From assembly GCF_014230465.1 (NCBI RefSeq), contig NZ_JAAXCY010000001.1, positions 372,001 to 436,000 of the forward strand: a DNA stretch of 64,000 bases, given 5' to 3'. Made by a program: the position numbers and the translations under genes. The stretch's first letter is position 1, and every line of letters begins with the position of its first letter. This document shows positions 43,744 through 51,846 of this stretch, piece after piece. The stretch comes from Pseudomonas cremoris. GTDB taxonomy: Bacteria; Pseudomonadota; Gammaproteobacteria; Pseudomonadales; Pseudomonadaceae. Under the pieces are notes generated by a model. That model was not told the DNA's origin. It saw only the letters and a list, made by a program, of their open reading frames with translations, and made no database searches.

Positions 43744-45081
43744 TCAGGCGTAGTAATCGACGGCGCTGGAGCCGATCACGGTAGACGTCACCGGCGCGAC
43801 CGCCTCGGCAACGTCGGCATGGGCACCGCTGTCGCTATCAGCCCCACGCCCCCCGCTGCCGCGAACACCCTGTGTCTGCGCCTGCTGCTGTTGCTGCTCC
43901 TGACCCCGGGATTGGTCGGACACGTTCACGTCCACCTGCCCCATGCCCTGCTGGGCAAACATTTCCCGCAGGCGGCCAGACTGGCTTTCCAGCGCTTCAC
44001 GTACCACCGGGTGGGCGCTCATGAAGTTGACCTGGGCCTGCTGGTCGGCCGTCATGTTGACCTTGATATCCAGGCGACCCAATTCAGCCGGCTGCAACTG
44101 GATCTCCGCCGACTTGAGGTTGGCGCTGGACAGGTACATCACGCGGTTGACGATTTCATCGGTCCAGCCGCTCTGGTGCATGGCCAACGGCGCATTCGTC
44201 ACCGGCGGCAATGCGTTGGCGGTCTTCGGCGTGGCGGCCTGGGTCAGCGCGGCCAGGCGGTTGGCGAAGTCATCGACACGGGTGTCGCTGCTGGCCTCTT
44301 TCAAATCCTTGAGACCGCCTTCGATCAATCCGCTGAAGGCTTTGTCGCCGCCCTGGTCAGTGCTGTCCTTGGTGGCTTGCTGGTCGACCATATTGGCCAG
44401 GCCAGCGGCAAAGTTTTGCGCAGCGGTCGGCTGATCCTGGGCCGGCGGCGGTGCGGTTTTCACCGGTGCCTGGCTGCTGGCGGACACGTGACCGCCCTGC
44501 TCCATGGCCAGGCGTACGGCGGGCATGGCATCCAGCGGATCGGCTTCGGGGTCAAACGCCGGCTTGGCCTCTTCGGTGGCGGCAATCGGCGCCGCAACCA
44601 CCGGCTGAGCCTTGTCATCCTTGGCAGCAGGCGCAGGCGTCGGGGTTTCCACCGGCACGGGCACGACCACCGGAGTGACGGCGGCAATCATGGCCGGGTC
44701 TACCACCGGATCAGTCGGGGGTTGTTGCACCAGGCTTGGATCGACCGGTGCGTCGTCATCCTTGCTGGCGCTGTCGTCGGGCTTGGCCGGCGGATTGGCA
44801 GGCAAGGGATTGCCGCTATCGGCAACCGCTGGCGTGCTGGCGGCAGGCTTGTCGTCACTGGCAGCCGGTTTGGCGCTGGCGTCGGCAGGCTTGTCCCGCG
44901 TGGGTTTTGGCGAGTTGTCGTCGGTTTTGACCGAGGGTTTGGAACCCTGGCTGGCGAACACCTGAGCGAAGCCAGGGCCCTTGTCCCGTGGGTCCGCAGC
45001 CGCTACCGGTGGGGTGGCGGCGGGCGCTTGAGGCTTGGCCGCAGGGGCAGCCTGAAGAAGCGAATTCGGGGCGACTGGCAT
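43744..45081 (-). CDS. fliK: Flagellar hook-length control protein FliK
   Basis: 445 residues. Long low-complexity Ala/Pro/Asp-rich N-terminal ruler (about 1-290) and the conserved C-terminal substrate-switch domain (VMYLSSANLKSAEIQLQPAE, LGRLDIKVNM, REALESQSGRLREMFAQQGM) ending in a Gln-rich tail. It measures the hook and triggers the FlhB switch. The ATG at 45081 has GGAG about ten bases upstream and a sigma-54 promoter 52 bp upstream. Confidence 0.94.
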   Translation of the reverse strand: MPVAPNSLLQAAPAAKPQAPAATPPVAAADPRDKGPGFAQVFASQGSKPSVKTDDNSPKPTRDKPADASAKPAASDDKPAASTPAVADSGNPLPANPPAKPDDSASKDDDAPVDPSLVQQPPTDPVVDPAMIAAVTPVVVPVPVETPTPAPAAKDDKAQPVVAAPIAATEEAKPAFDPEADPLDAMPAVRLAMEQGGHVSASSQAPVKTAPPPAQDQPTAAQNFAAGLANMVDQQATKDSTDQGGDKAFSGLIEGGLKDLKEASSDTRVDDFANRLAALTQAATPKTANALPPVTNAPLAMHQSGWTDEIVNRVMYLSSANLKSAEIQLQPAELGRLDIKVNMTADQQAQVNFMSAHPVVREALESQSGRLREMFAQQGMGQVDVNVSDQSRGQEQQQQQAQTQGVRGSGGRGADSDSGAHADVAEAVAPVTSTVIGSSAVDYYA

Positions 45082-45132
45082 AGGTAAAGGTCTCCACTGC
45101 ATGGGGATCGGGGATGCAGTATCAGGAGGTAG

Positions 45133-45148
45133 AGCAAGAGTTGGGCCA
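45133..45148 (-). promoter_or_regulatory. Sigma-54 promoter of fliK
   Basis: Minus strand TGGCCC-AACTC-TTGCT, one mismatch to TGGCAC-N5-TTGCW with correct GG-N10-GC, 52 bp before the fliK start. Confidence 0.7.
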
Positions 45149-45174
45149 GGTTTTTGGGGATTGCGTTTTATGGA

Positions 45175-45361
45175 GTACATATCCGTTATTTGGGTAACGG
45201 CGGCTATTGGTTCCGCTCTTACAGCGGGTCACTTTTGGAAAGAGCCCAAAAGTAACCAAAAGGCTCTTGCCCCACCACTCGGTGTCTCGCCTAGGCTCGA
45301 CATGCCCTCACTCCGGCCAGCGTGGTTTAACGGGGCGCCTAAGATCAAGATCACAAGCAAA
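45175..45361 (+). repeat. Long inverted repeat, left arm
   Basis: Begins GTACATATCCGTT and ends near GGGGCGCCTAAGATCAAGA. The arm is matched over its length, with scattered differences and small indels, by the reverse complement of 45566-45750. It contains the blocks GGGTCACTTTTGGAA and GCCAGCGTG. I recall such blocks as a dispersed intergenic family of P. fluorescens genomes. Its conceptual translation gives a spurious open frame. Confidence 0.75.
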
Positions 45362-45368
45362 ATCAAAA

Positions 45369-45392
45369 GCCAGAGCCAGAGCCAGAGCCAGA
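45369..45392 (+). repeat. Hexamer tandem repeat (GCCAGA)4
   Basis: Four consecutive GCCAGA units just inside the left arm of the long inverted repeat; a short microsatellite. Confidence 0.7.
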
Positions 45393-45424
45393 AACCACTT
45401 TCTTCTAATAAATGGAGATCCAAA

Positions 45425-45514
45425 TGTGGGAGCGGGCTTGCTCGCGAATGCGGTGGATCAATCAACTAATTCATTGGCTGACCCACCGCATTCGCGAGCA
45501 AGCCCGCTCCCACA
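45425..45514. repeat. REPIN at the centre of the long inverted repeat
   Basis: About 32-base inverted arms (TGTGGGAGCGGGCTTGC...GCGGTGG and its mirror) separated by about 26 bases, the same unit as at 43632. It sits in the loop of the 45175/45750 inverted repeat. Confidence 0.9.
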
Positions 45515-45565
45515 GTTTTGACCGAGCACGACCCAAATAACCGGTCGGCTCTAAGGCCGCCGTGC

Positions 45566-45750
45566 TCTTGCTTTTGATCTAGAGGCGCCCCGTCAAACAC
45601 GCTGGCCGAACGCAGGCTTTGGAGCGTGGGCACACCGAGCCTAAGCGAGGTGCCGAGTGTTGGGGCGAAGCGTTTTTGGCGCTCTTCCAAAAGTGACCCG
45701 CCGTAAGGGCGGAACCCTAAGTCGCCGTTACCTAAAAAACGGATATGTAC
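45566..45750 (-). repeat. Long inverted repeat, right arm
   Basis: Reverse-complement partner of 45175-45361, ending GGATATGTAC. The arms are not identical (for example an insertion around GCAGGCTTTGGAGCG), so they have diverged. The whole 45082-45770 gap between hptB and fliK is filled by this structure and the fliK promoter. Confidence 0.75.
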
Positions 45751-45770
45751 ACCAAACCCAACCTCAAACC

Positions 45771-46115
45771 TCAAACCCCAAACCGCTCCCGCTCCAACTC
45801 ATACATCGGCCTGACCAACGCAAACTCACGATCAATCTGATCCACCAACGCCCCGAGATCCGCCGCCGCCTCAACCGACTCCGACTCCAACCGCTGACAC
45901 AAATGCGCCAGCCGCACCGCCCCAAGGTTGCCACTGCTGCCCTTGAAACTGTGCGCAATCTGGCCCAACGCCTTGGCATCGTCGCGCGCCTTGCGCAGCG
46001 CCTCTACACGTTTCTGGGAATCATCGAGAAAGGTATCGAGCAACTTGGGATACTCGCCTTCCATGACCTCCTGCAAACCCGACAAAACCTGCGGGTCCAG
46101 ATGAATATCGACCAC
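45771..46115 (-). CDS. hptB: Histidine phosphotransfer protein HptB
   Basis: 114-residue HPt domain with the phospho-accepting His55 in IAHSFKGSSGNLG. In P. aeruginosa HptB takes phosphate from hybrid sensors and passes it to HsbR, affecting swarming, biofilm and rsmY. It begins with GTG 46115 behind AAGGAG, 30 bp after hsbR. Confidence 0.9.
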   Translation of the reverse strand: MVDIHLDPQVLSGLQEVMEGEYPKLLDTFLDDSQKRVEALRKARDDAKALGQIAHSFKGSSGNLGAVRLAHLCQRLESESVEAAADLGALVDQIDREFALVRPMYELERERFGV

Positions 46116-46145
46116 TTGCTCGCTCCTTGATCAAGAATCGGCGGA

Positions 46146-47864
46146 TTATGCCAGAGCCCCCCAGCAAAACTCCACGCAGACACTGCGCCCGCCGTCGGAC
46201 CAGCCCACCGCACTGCTCAATTGGCGCACCAGGCTCAAGCCCCGGCCAGACAGGCGGTCGATATCCAGCGGTCGCGCCAACACTTTGTCCACATCAAAGC
46301 CTGGGCCGCTGTCTTCGATACGCAGGGTCATCTTGCCGCCCGCTGCGGTCGGCACCACATTGATATGCACCCGCACATAACCACTGTTCAACTGCGCCAG
46401 ACGATCATTACGCTGGCGGTAATACTCGGCAAAGCCTTGGGCATCGCGCTTGAGCCGGGAGTCGAGCCCCAGCACCCCATGCTCAAGCGCATTGGAGTAC
46501 AACTCGGCCATCACGCTGTAAAGCGCCCCGCTCTGCTCGCGCAGGCCGTGGATCTCCAGCAGCAGTTGCAGCAGATAGGGCAACGGGTTGTATCGCTTGA
46601 GGGTGTCGGCGCGAAATTCAAAACTCACCGACCAATCCAACGGACACGATTGCCCACTATCAGCGTACAACGGCCCCGTCGCACGCAGCGATTGGCCGGA
46701 CTGCAGCGTGATTTCCACCATGCTGACGTCATCGCGAACTTCGCCGCGAAACGCCGCCAGCGCCTGTTCGATATCTTCAAATAAACGGTCAGGCTCACGG
46801 TTGGCGGCGAATACCCGCTGCAAGCGTTCGACCCCGAACAGTTGGTCATTGGCGTCTGCGGTGTCGAGCACGCCATCGGAGAGCAGGAACACGCGGTCGC
46901 CCAAGGCCATCGGCCAGACCTCGGTGCGGTCATCAAAGGCGTCCGCCGACAACACCCCCAACGGCAAATGCCGCGATTCCAGCGGCGTGCGCTTGCCGGT
47001 GGCGACTTCATGCACATAGCCTTCGGGCATGCCCCCATTCCACACCTCCACCACCCGCCGTTGCGCGCTGAGGCACAACAGGGTGGCGCAGCAGAACATG
47101 TCCACCGGCAAGATGCGTTTGAGCTTGGCGTTCATCTCCCGCAGGGTCTGCGCCAGCCCATAGCCCTTGGCGGTCATGCCGTAGAACACTTCGGCCAGGG
47201 GCATGGCGCCTACCGCCGCCGGCAAGCCGTGGCCGGTGAAATCACCGAGCAGCACATGCATGTCGCCGGACGGTGTGTAGGCCGCCAACAGCAGGTCGCC
47301 GTTGAACAGCGCATAGGGCGATTGCAGGTAGCGGATATTCGGCGCGGCATTGATGCAGCCCGAATGCGCGACCTTGTCGAACACCGCCTTGGCCACCCGC
47401 TGCTCATGCAACAGATAGTCGTGGTGCTTGGCGATCAGGTCGCGCTGCTGCAACACCGTGGCTTGCAGGCGGCGCAGGCGGTCCATGGCATTGATCTTTG
47501 CCGCGAGAATCAGTTGGTTGTAGGGCTTGGGCAGGAAGTCATCACCGCCGGCATCCAGGCACTGGGCCAGGGCTTCGCTCTCGCGCAGGGAAGTGAGGAA
47601 GATGATCGGCACCAACGCCTCCCCCGCTAATTGCTTGATGCGCCGTGCAGCTTCAAAACCGTCCATCACCGGCATCAGTGCATCCATCAGCACCAACTGC
47701 GGCCGCTCGCGGGTAAACACTTCTACCGCTTGCGCGCCGTTGGTGGCAGTGAGCACTTGATGGCCCTGGCGCCGCACGATGGTCGACAGCAGCAACAGGT
47801 CGGCAGCGCTGTCTTCGGCGATCAGGATGGTCAGCGGCTCAAGAACGGGGGCCAGGCCGCTCAA
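46146..47864 (-). CDS. hsbR: HsbR, response regulator with PP2C phosphatase and anti-sigma kinase domains
   Basis: 572 residues. Receiver (10-125, Asp61 in LVLMDALMPVMDG), SpoIIE-type PP2C phosphatase (about 175-390: GDFTGHGLPAAVGAMPLAEV, RDDVSMVEI) and a C-terminal serine-kinase ATPase (about 430-572: ELYSNALEHG, IEDSGPGFD, GRGLSLVRQL). HsbR phosphorylates or dephosphorylates HsbA depending on HptB input. The only good start is TTG 47864, overlapping the hsbA stop (TTGA), so translation is coupled. Confidence 0.92.
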   Translation of the reverse strand: MSGLAPVLEPLTILIAEDSAADLLLLSTIVRRQGHQVLTATNGAQAVEVFTRERPQLVLMDALMPVMDGFEAARRIKQLAGEALVPIIFLTSLRESEALAQCLDAGGDDFLPKPYNQLILAAKINAMDRLRRLQATVLQQRDLIAKHHDYLLHEQRVAKAVFDKVAHSGCINAAPNIRYLQSPYALFNGDLLLAAYTPSGDMHVLLGDFTGHGLPAAVGAMPLAEVFYGMTAKGYGLAQTLREMNAKLKRILPVDMFCCATLLCLSAQRRVVEVWNGGMPEGYVHEVATGKRTPLESRHLPLGVLSADAFDDRTEVWPMALGDRVFLLSDGVLDTADANDQLFGVERLQRVFAANREPDRLFEDIEQALAAFRGEVRDDVSMVEITLQSGQSLRATGPLYADSGQSCPLDWSVSFEFRADTLKRYNPLPYLLQLLLEIHGLREQSGALYSVMAELYSNALEHGVLGLDSRLKRDAQGFAEYYRQRNDRLAQLNSGYVRVHINVVPTAAGGKMTLRIEDSGPGFDVDKVLARPLDIDRLSGRGLSLVRQLSSAVGWSDGGRSVCVEFCWGALA

Positions 47865-48166
47865 CTGATGTCGAACAGTTTGTCGAAGTTGGAGATGCCG
47901 AGGATCTTGCGCACGTCGGAGTTACTGTTGATCACGCGGATATCGGCATCATCGCCGCCGGCATGATCGCGCAGCAGCAACAGCATGCCGAGCGCAGAGC
48001 TGTCGAGGTAGGTGGCTTCCTTCAAGTCCACGACAATGGCGTCGGGCTTGGGGTAAATGCGTTCGTAGACTTCACGAAAATGCTGGTGGCTGCTGAAATC
48101 GAACCGGCCCTTGATGGCGATCGTCAATTTCTTCCCGTCCGCGGACACTTCAGGAACGACTGACAT
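47861..48166 (-). CDS. hsbA: Anti-anti-sigma factor HsbA (STAS domain)
   Basis: 101 residues, SpoIIAA-like. The phosphorylatable serine is Ser56 in ATYLDSSALGMLLLL. Known to bind FlgM or the diguanylate cyclase HsbD in P. aeruginosa depending on phosphorylation. SD AAGGAA is eight bases before the ATG and lies partly inside a hairpin (48177-48201). Confidence 0.93.
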   Translation of the reverse strand: MSVVPEVSADGKKLTIAIKGRFDFSSHQHFREVYERIYPKPDAIVVDLKEATYLDSSALGMLLLLRDHAGGDDADIRVINSNSDVRKILGISNFDKLFDIS

Positions 48167-48176
48167 GCGACTGCTT

Positions 48177-48201
48177 CCTTGTCATTGGCAATGAGACAAG
48201 G
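48177..48201 (-). promoter_or_regulatory. Hairpin overlapping the hsbA ribosome-binding site
   Basis: On the transcribed (minus) strand CCTTGTCTCATTG pairs with CAATGACAAGG around one central base, leaving a 2-base bulge. The 3' arm ends in the AAGG of the SD sequence of hsbA. Folding would mask the SD and lower translation. It lies in the 84-bp gap between fliJ and hsbA. Confidence 0.5.
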
Positions 48202-48250
48202 TTTAGCAGGTGAAGGCGATGCGAGCAACACGCAGTATCAAATGTGGGAG

Positions 48251-48700
48251 CTAGTATTGCGATTGGCGTGGGAGGCGTTGGGACAGTTCATCGAGCAGCT
48301 TCTGCTCGCGCTTGTCTTCAATGGCCCGCGCTTCGTCGATATAGCGCTGCACCAGCTTGCGCAGCCCTTCAACGCGGGCAAACGCCGCCTGCCAGCTCTC
48401 CCGCGCGCGATCAAGGTTGGTCTGGTGCCACGCCAGGCTCTGACGCTGTTGGTCCACCGCCGTCTCAAGCTGGTTAAGGAAGCCCTGGTAGCCCATCAAC
48501 CATTGCCCCGACACACCTTTGGTACCGCGTTCGATCCACTGCTGCTGGTATTCGCCACGAAAGCGCTCCAGGTCGCCCAGTTTGCTTTCCGCCAAGCGCA
48601 CCTGCCCCTGGAAATAACCCAGGCGCTGCACGGCGGTCTTTTCGGCTTTTTCGGCCATGTCGACCACTGGGGCCAGGCGTGAAGAGCGGTTGCTTGCCAT
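48251..48700 (-). CDS. fliJ: Flagellar export chaperone FliJ
   Basis: 149 residues, predicted to be one long antiparallel coiled coil (for example RLAESKLGDLERFRGEYQQQ). FliJ works with the FliI ATPase as its central stalk. Three bp after fliI. Confidence 0.93.
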   Translation of the reverse strand: MASNRSSRLAPVVDMAEKAEKTAVQRLGYFQGQVRLAESKLGDLERFRGEYQQQWIERGTKGVSGQWLMGYQGFLNQLETAVDQQRQSLAWHQTNLDRARESWQAAFARVEGLRKLVQRYIDEARAIEDKREQKLLDELSQRLPRQSQY

Positions 48701-48703
48701 GGC

Positions 48704-50062
48704 TTAGCCGCCTGGCGCCGGGGCGAAGATCGAGCCCAGGTGCGCTTCGCTTTCGCCCATGCTGATCTTGTCGTTAAGACCCTGGCGCAGGTAGGTCACC
48801 AGTTGCGGTTGCAGGGCAATCGCCAGGTCGGTCTCGCGGTCACCACCGGCCACGTAGGCACCCACGCTGATCAAGTCGCGGCTCTGCTGATAACGCGACC
48901 ACAGCTGTTTGAATTGTTGCGCGCGGGCCATGTGCTGCGGCGTGACCACCGACGGCATGACCCGGCTGATGGACGCTTCGATATCGATGGCGGGGTAGTG
49001 CCCTTCTTCCGCCAGGCGCCGCGACAGCACTATGTGACCGTCGAGCACGCCCCGCGCCGAGTCGGCAATCGGGTCTTGCTGGTCATCGCCTTCGGACAGC
49101 ACGGTGTAGAACGCGGTGATCGAGCCACCACCGGCCTCGGCGTTACCGGCGCGTTCCACCAGCTTGGGCAGCTTGGCGAACACTGACGGCGGATAACCCT
49201 TGGTGGCCGGCGGCTCGCCAATGGCCAGGGCGATTTCCCGCTGGGCCTGGGCAAAACGTGTGAGCGAATCCATCAGCAACAAGACGTTCTTGCCCTTGTC
49301 GCGAAAATATTCGGCGATACGCGTGCAGTACATGGCGGCGCGCAAACGCATCAAGGGCGCGTCATCGGCTGGCGATGCCACCACCACCGAACGCTTGAGG
49401 CCCTCTTCACCCAGGCTGTGCTCGATGAACTCCTTCACCTCACGGCCCCGCTCGCCGATCAGCCCCACCACGATGATGTCGGCTTCGGTGAAGCGGGTCA
49501 TCATGCCCAGCAGTACGGACTTACCCACACCGGTACCGGCAAACAGGCCCAGACGCTGGCCACGGCCCACCGTCAATAATCCGTTGATGCTACGAATGCC
49601 CACGTCCAGCGGCACGCTGATGGGGTTACGGTTGAGGGGGTTGATGGTCGGGCCGTCCATCGGCACCCAGTCTTCGGCCTTCATGCCGCCCTTACCGTCC
49701 AGCGCACGCCCGGCGCCGTCGAGCACACGACCAAGCATGCTCATGCCCATCGGCAAGCGACCGGTGTCGGCCAACGGCACCACGCGGGCGCCGGGGGCGA
49801 TGCCCGCCAGGCTGCCAACAGGCATCAGGAAAATCTTGTTGCCGGAGAAACCCATCACTTCAGCTTCAACCTGCACCGGGTGGTAGCTGTCGTCGTTGAT
49901 CACCATGCAGCGGCTGCCCATGGCGGCGCGCAGGCCTTCGGCTTCGAGGGTCAGGCCGACCATACGCAACAGGCGTCCTTCGAGGATCGGCTGGCCGGGC
50001 AACTCAGTGGCCTCGGCATAGCTGCCCAGGCGCTTGGCGAAGCTGGTGCGATCAAGGCGCAT
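48704..50062 (-). CDS. fliI: Flagellar export ATPase FliI
   Basis: 452 residues, F1-beta-like. Walker A is [16 protein letters not shown], Walker [15 protein letters not shown], with [12 protein letters not shown] and the export-ATPase segment [15 protein letters not shown]. Overlaps fliH by 11 bp. Confidence 0.97.
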   Translation of the reverse strand: MRLDRTSFAKRLGSYAEATELPGQPILEGRLLRMVGLTLEAEGLRAAMGSRCMVINDDSYHPVQVEAEVMGFSGNKIFLMPVGSLAGIAPGARVVPLADTGRLPMGMSMLGRVLDGAGRALDGKGGMKAEDWVPMDGPTINPLNRNPISVPLDVGIRSINGLLTVGRGQRLGLFAGTGVGKSVLLGMMTRFTEADIIVVGLIGERGREVKEFIEHSLGEEGLKRSVVVASPADDAPLMRLRAAMYCTRIAEYFRDKGKNVLLLMDSLTRFAQAQREIALAIGEPPATKGYPPSVFAKLPKLVERAGNAEAGGGSITAFYTVLSEGDDQQDPIADSARGVLDGHIVLSRRLAEEGHYPAIDIEASISRVMPSVVTPQHMARAQQFKQLWSRYQQSRDLISVGAYVAGGDRETDLAIALQPQLVTYLRQGLNDKISMGESEAHLGSIFAPAPGG

Positions 50063-50816
50063 CGGGGGCGTCCAGGTCCACGCTCAGGTCAGGTTCGGCC
50101 GGATTCAATACCTGCTCGTGAACCTGGTCCAGCAACTTGGCCATGATCTGGCTGATGCGGGTTTCAACTGTGGCATCGATACGGCTGTGTTCGGTCTCGA
50201 CGCGGCAACCACCGGGCTGCAATGCGGCATCTTCGACGATGCGCCAGGTTTCTTCATGGCGCTCGCGCAGGGCTTTGACCTGTTCGAAATCCTGGGGATT
50301 GATGTACAGCCGCACGTTGCCCACGCCCAGGGGCAGCAGCTTGAGGGCTTCGCGCATGACGCTTTCGATATGGCTGGAGTCCAGCACCAGCTCACGCTGG
50401 ATCACCTGGCGAGCGATGTGCTCAACCAGGCCAACCATGGCTTTTTCGATCTGCGAATCCTGCTCGGCGATAGGGTCGAACAGCACGCCCATCAAGCGTT
50501 CCAGGCTCTCCAACTTGACGGCCAGCGCCGCCTCGGCCTCCTGGCGCACCTTGAGCGTCGTTGCGCGAAAGCCATCCTTTTCACCCGCGGCGAAGCCTTC
50601 GTTGTAGGCTTCCTGGCGGATGCTCTCCAACTCTTCCAGGGTCAGTGGCTGGACTTCTTCCAGCGGCACTTCCTCGGACTCCACCGGCAGTTCGGGCTCT
50701 GGTTCCGGCTCTGGCTCCGGCACATGCGGGTCGAAGCTGGGCAACGACCAGATGTCGAACCCGCCGACATCCCGTGCGCGAATCAGATCGCTGGGTGCCT
50801 CATCTTTGTTCGACAT
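50052..50816 (-). CDS. fliH: Flagellar export regulator FliH
   Basis: 254 residues. An N-terminal Glu/Pro run (repeated PE, about residues 33-43) precedes the coiled-coil and the FliH C-terminal domain that binds FliI ([20 protein letters not shown]). The conserved Trp-containing tip near residue 18 (DIWSLPSF) is the FlhA-contact motif. 10 bp after fliG. Confidence 0.93.
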   Translation of the reverse strand: MSNKDEAPSDLIRARDVGGFDIWSLPSFDPHVPEPEPEPEPELPVESEEVPLEEVQPLTLEELESIRQEAYNEGFAAGEKDGFRATTLKVRQEAEAALAVKLESLERLMGVLFDPIAEQDSQIEKAMVGLVEHIARQVIQRELVLDSSHIESVMREALKLLPLGVGNVRLYINPQDFEQVKALRERHEETWRIVEDAALQPGGCRVETEHSRIDATVETRISQIMAKLLDQVHEQVLNPAEPDLSVDLDAPDAP

Positions 50817-50826
50817 CAGAGGCGCC

Positions 50827-51846
50827 TTAGATCATTTCTTCGCCGCCCTTCCCGCCGAGAACGATTTCTCCGGCTTCGGCCATACGGCGGGCAATGGTGA
50901 GGATTTCTTTCTGCGCGGTTTCCACATCGCTGACGCGCACTGGGCCTTTGGCTTCGAGGTCGTCGCGCAACAGCTCGGAGGCACGCTTGGACATGTTCTT
51001 GAAGATCTTCTCCTTGACGCCTTCGTCGGAGCCCTTGAGCGCCAGCACCAGCACGTCGGAGGACACTTCGCGCAGCAACGCCTGGATGCCACGGTCGTCG
51101 ACATCGGAGAGGTTGTTGAACACGAACATGAGGTCTTCGATCTGGCCGGACAGGGTGTCGTCGATCTCGCGGATCGAGTCCATCAACTGGCCTTCGACCG
51201 AGCTGTCGAGGAAGTTCATGATGTCGGCCGCGCGCTTGATGCCACCCAAGGTGGTGCGCGAAGCGTTGGAATTGCCGGAGAACTGCTTCTCCAGAATCGT
51301 GTTGAGTTCTTTCAAGGCAGCCGGCTGCACAGTGTTCAGCGACGACACGCGCAGGATGATGTCCAGGCGCACTTTATGGTCGAAGTGACCAAGCACTTCA
51401 CCGGCTTGGTCCGGGTCCAGGTAAGCAACGACGATGGCCTGGATCTGCGGGTGTTCGTAGCGGATCACGTCGGCGACAGCACGCGGCTCCATCCACTTGA
51501 GGCTGTCGAGACCGCTGGTGTTGCCACCCAGCAGGATGCGGTCGATCAGGCCGTTGGCCTTGTCTTCGCCCAGGGCCGAGGTGAGCATCTTGCGGATGTA
51601 GCTGTCGGAGCCAACACCCAGGCTGGTCTGGTCGCCGACGATCTCGACGAACTCGCTCATCACCTGCTCGACTTGCTCACGGTGCACATTGCGCATCTGC
51701 GCCATGGCCACGCCTACTCGCTGGACCTCTTTGGGGCCCATGTGGCGCAGCACTTGGGCGGCGTCGGTTTCACCCAGGGACAGCAGCAACACGGCGGCTT
51801 TATCGACCTTGGTGAGCTTGGCAACAGCGGCTCGATTATCACTCAT
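50827..51846 (-). CDS. fliG: Flagellar motor switch protein FliG
   Basis: 339 residues. N-terminal domain for FliF (VDKAAVLLLSLGETDAAQVL), middle domain with EHPQ (RYEHPQIQAIVVAYL), and the charged C-terminal torque helix (MFVFNNLSDVDDRGIQALLR; LKGSDEGVKEKIFKNMSKRA). Overlaps fliF by 8 bp. Confidence 0.97.
   Translation of the reverse strand: MSDNRAAVAKLTKVDKAAVLLLSLGETDAAQVLRHMGPKEVQRVGVAMAQMRNVHREQVEQVMSEFVEIVGDQTSLGVGSDSYIRKMLTSALGEDKANGLIDRILLGGNTSGLDSLKWMEPRAVADVIRYEHPQIQAIVVAYLDPDQAGEVLGHFDHKVRLDIILRVSSLNTVQPAALKELNTILEKQFSGNSNASRTTLGGIKRAADIMNFLDSSVEGQLMDSIREIDDTLSGQIEDLMFVFNNLSDVDDRGIQALLREVSSDVLVLALKGSDEGVKEKIFKNMSKRASELLRDDLEAKGPVRVSDVETAQKEILTIARRMAEAGEIVLGGKGGEEMI

Noticed and set aside
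45101..45469. Possible small protein reading into the long inverted repeat
   Set aside because: The frame is a translation of the repeat itself; the opposite arm gives a similar pseudo-protein. No ribosome site.
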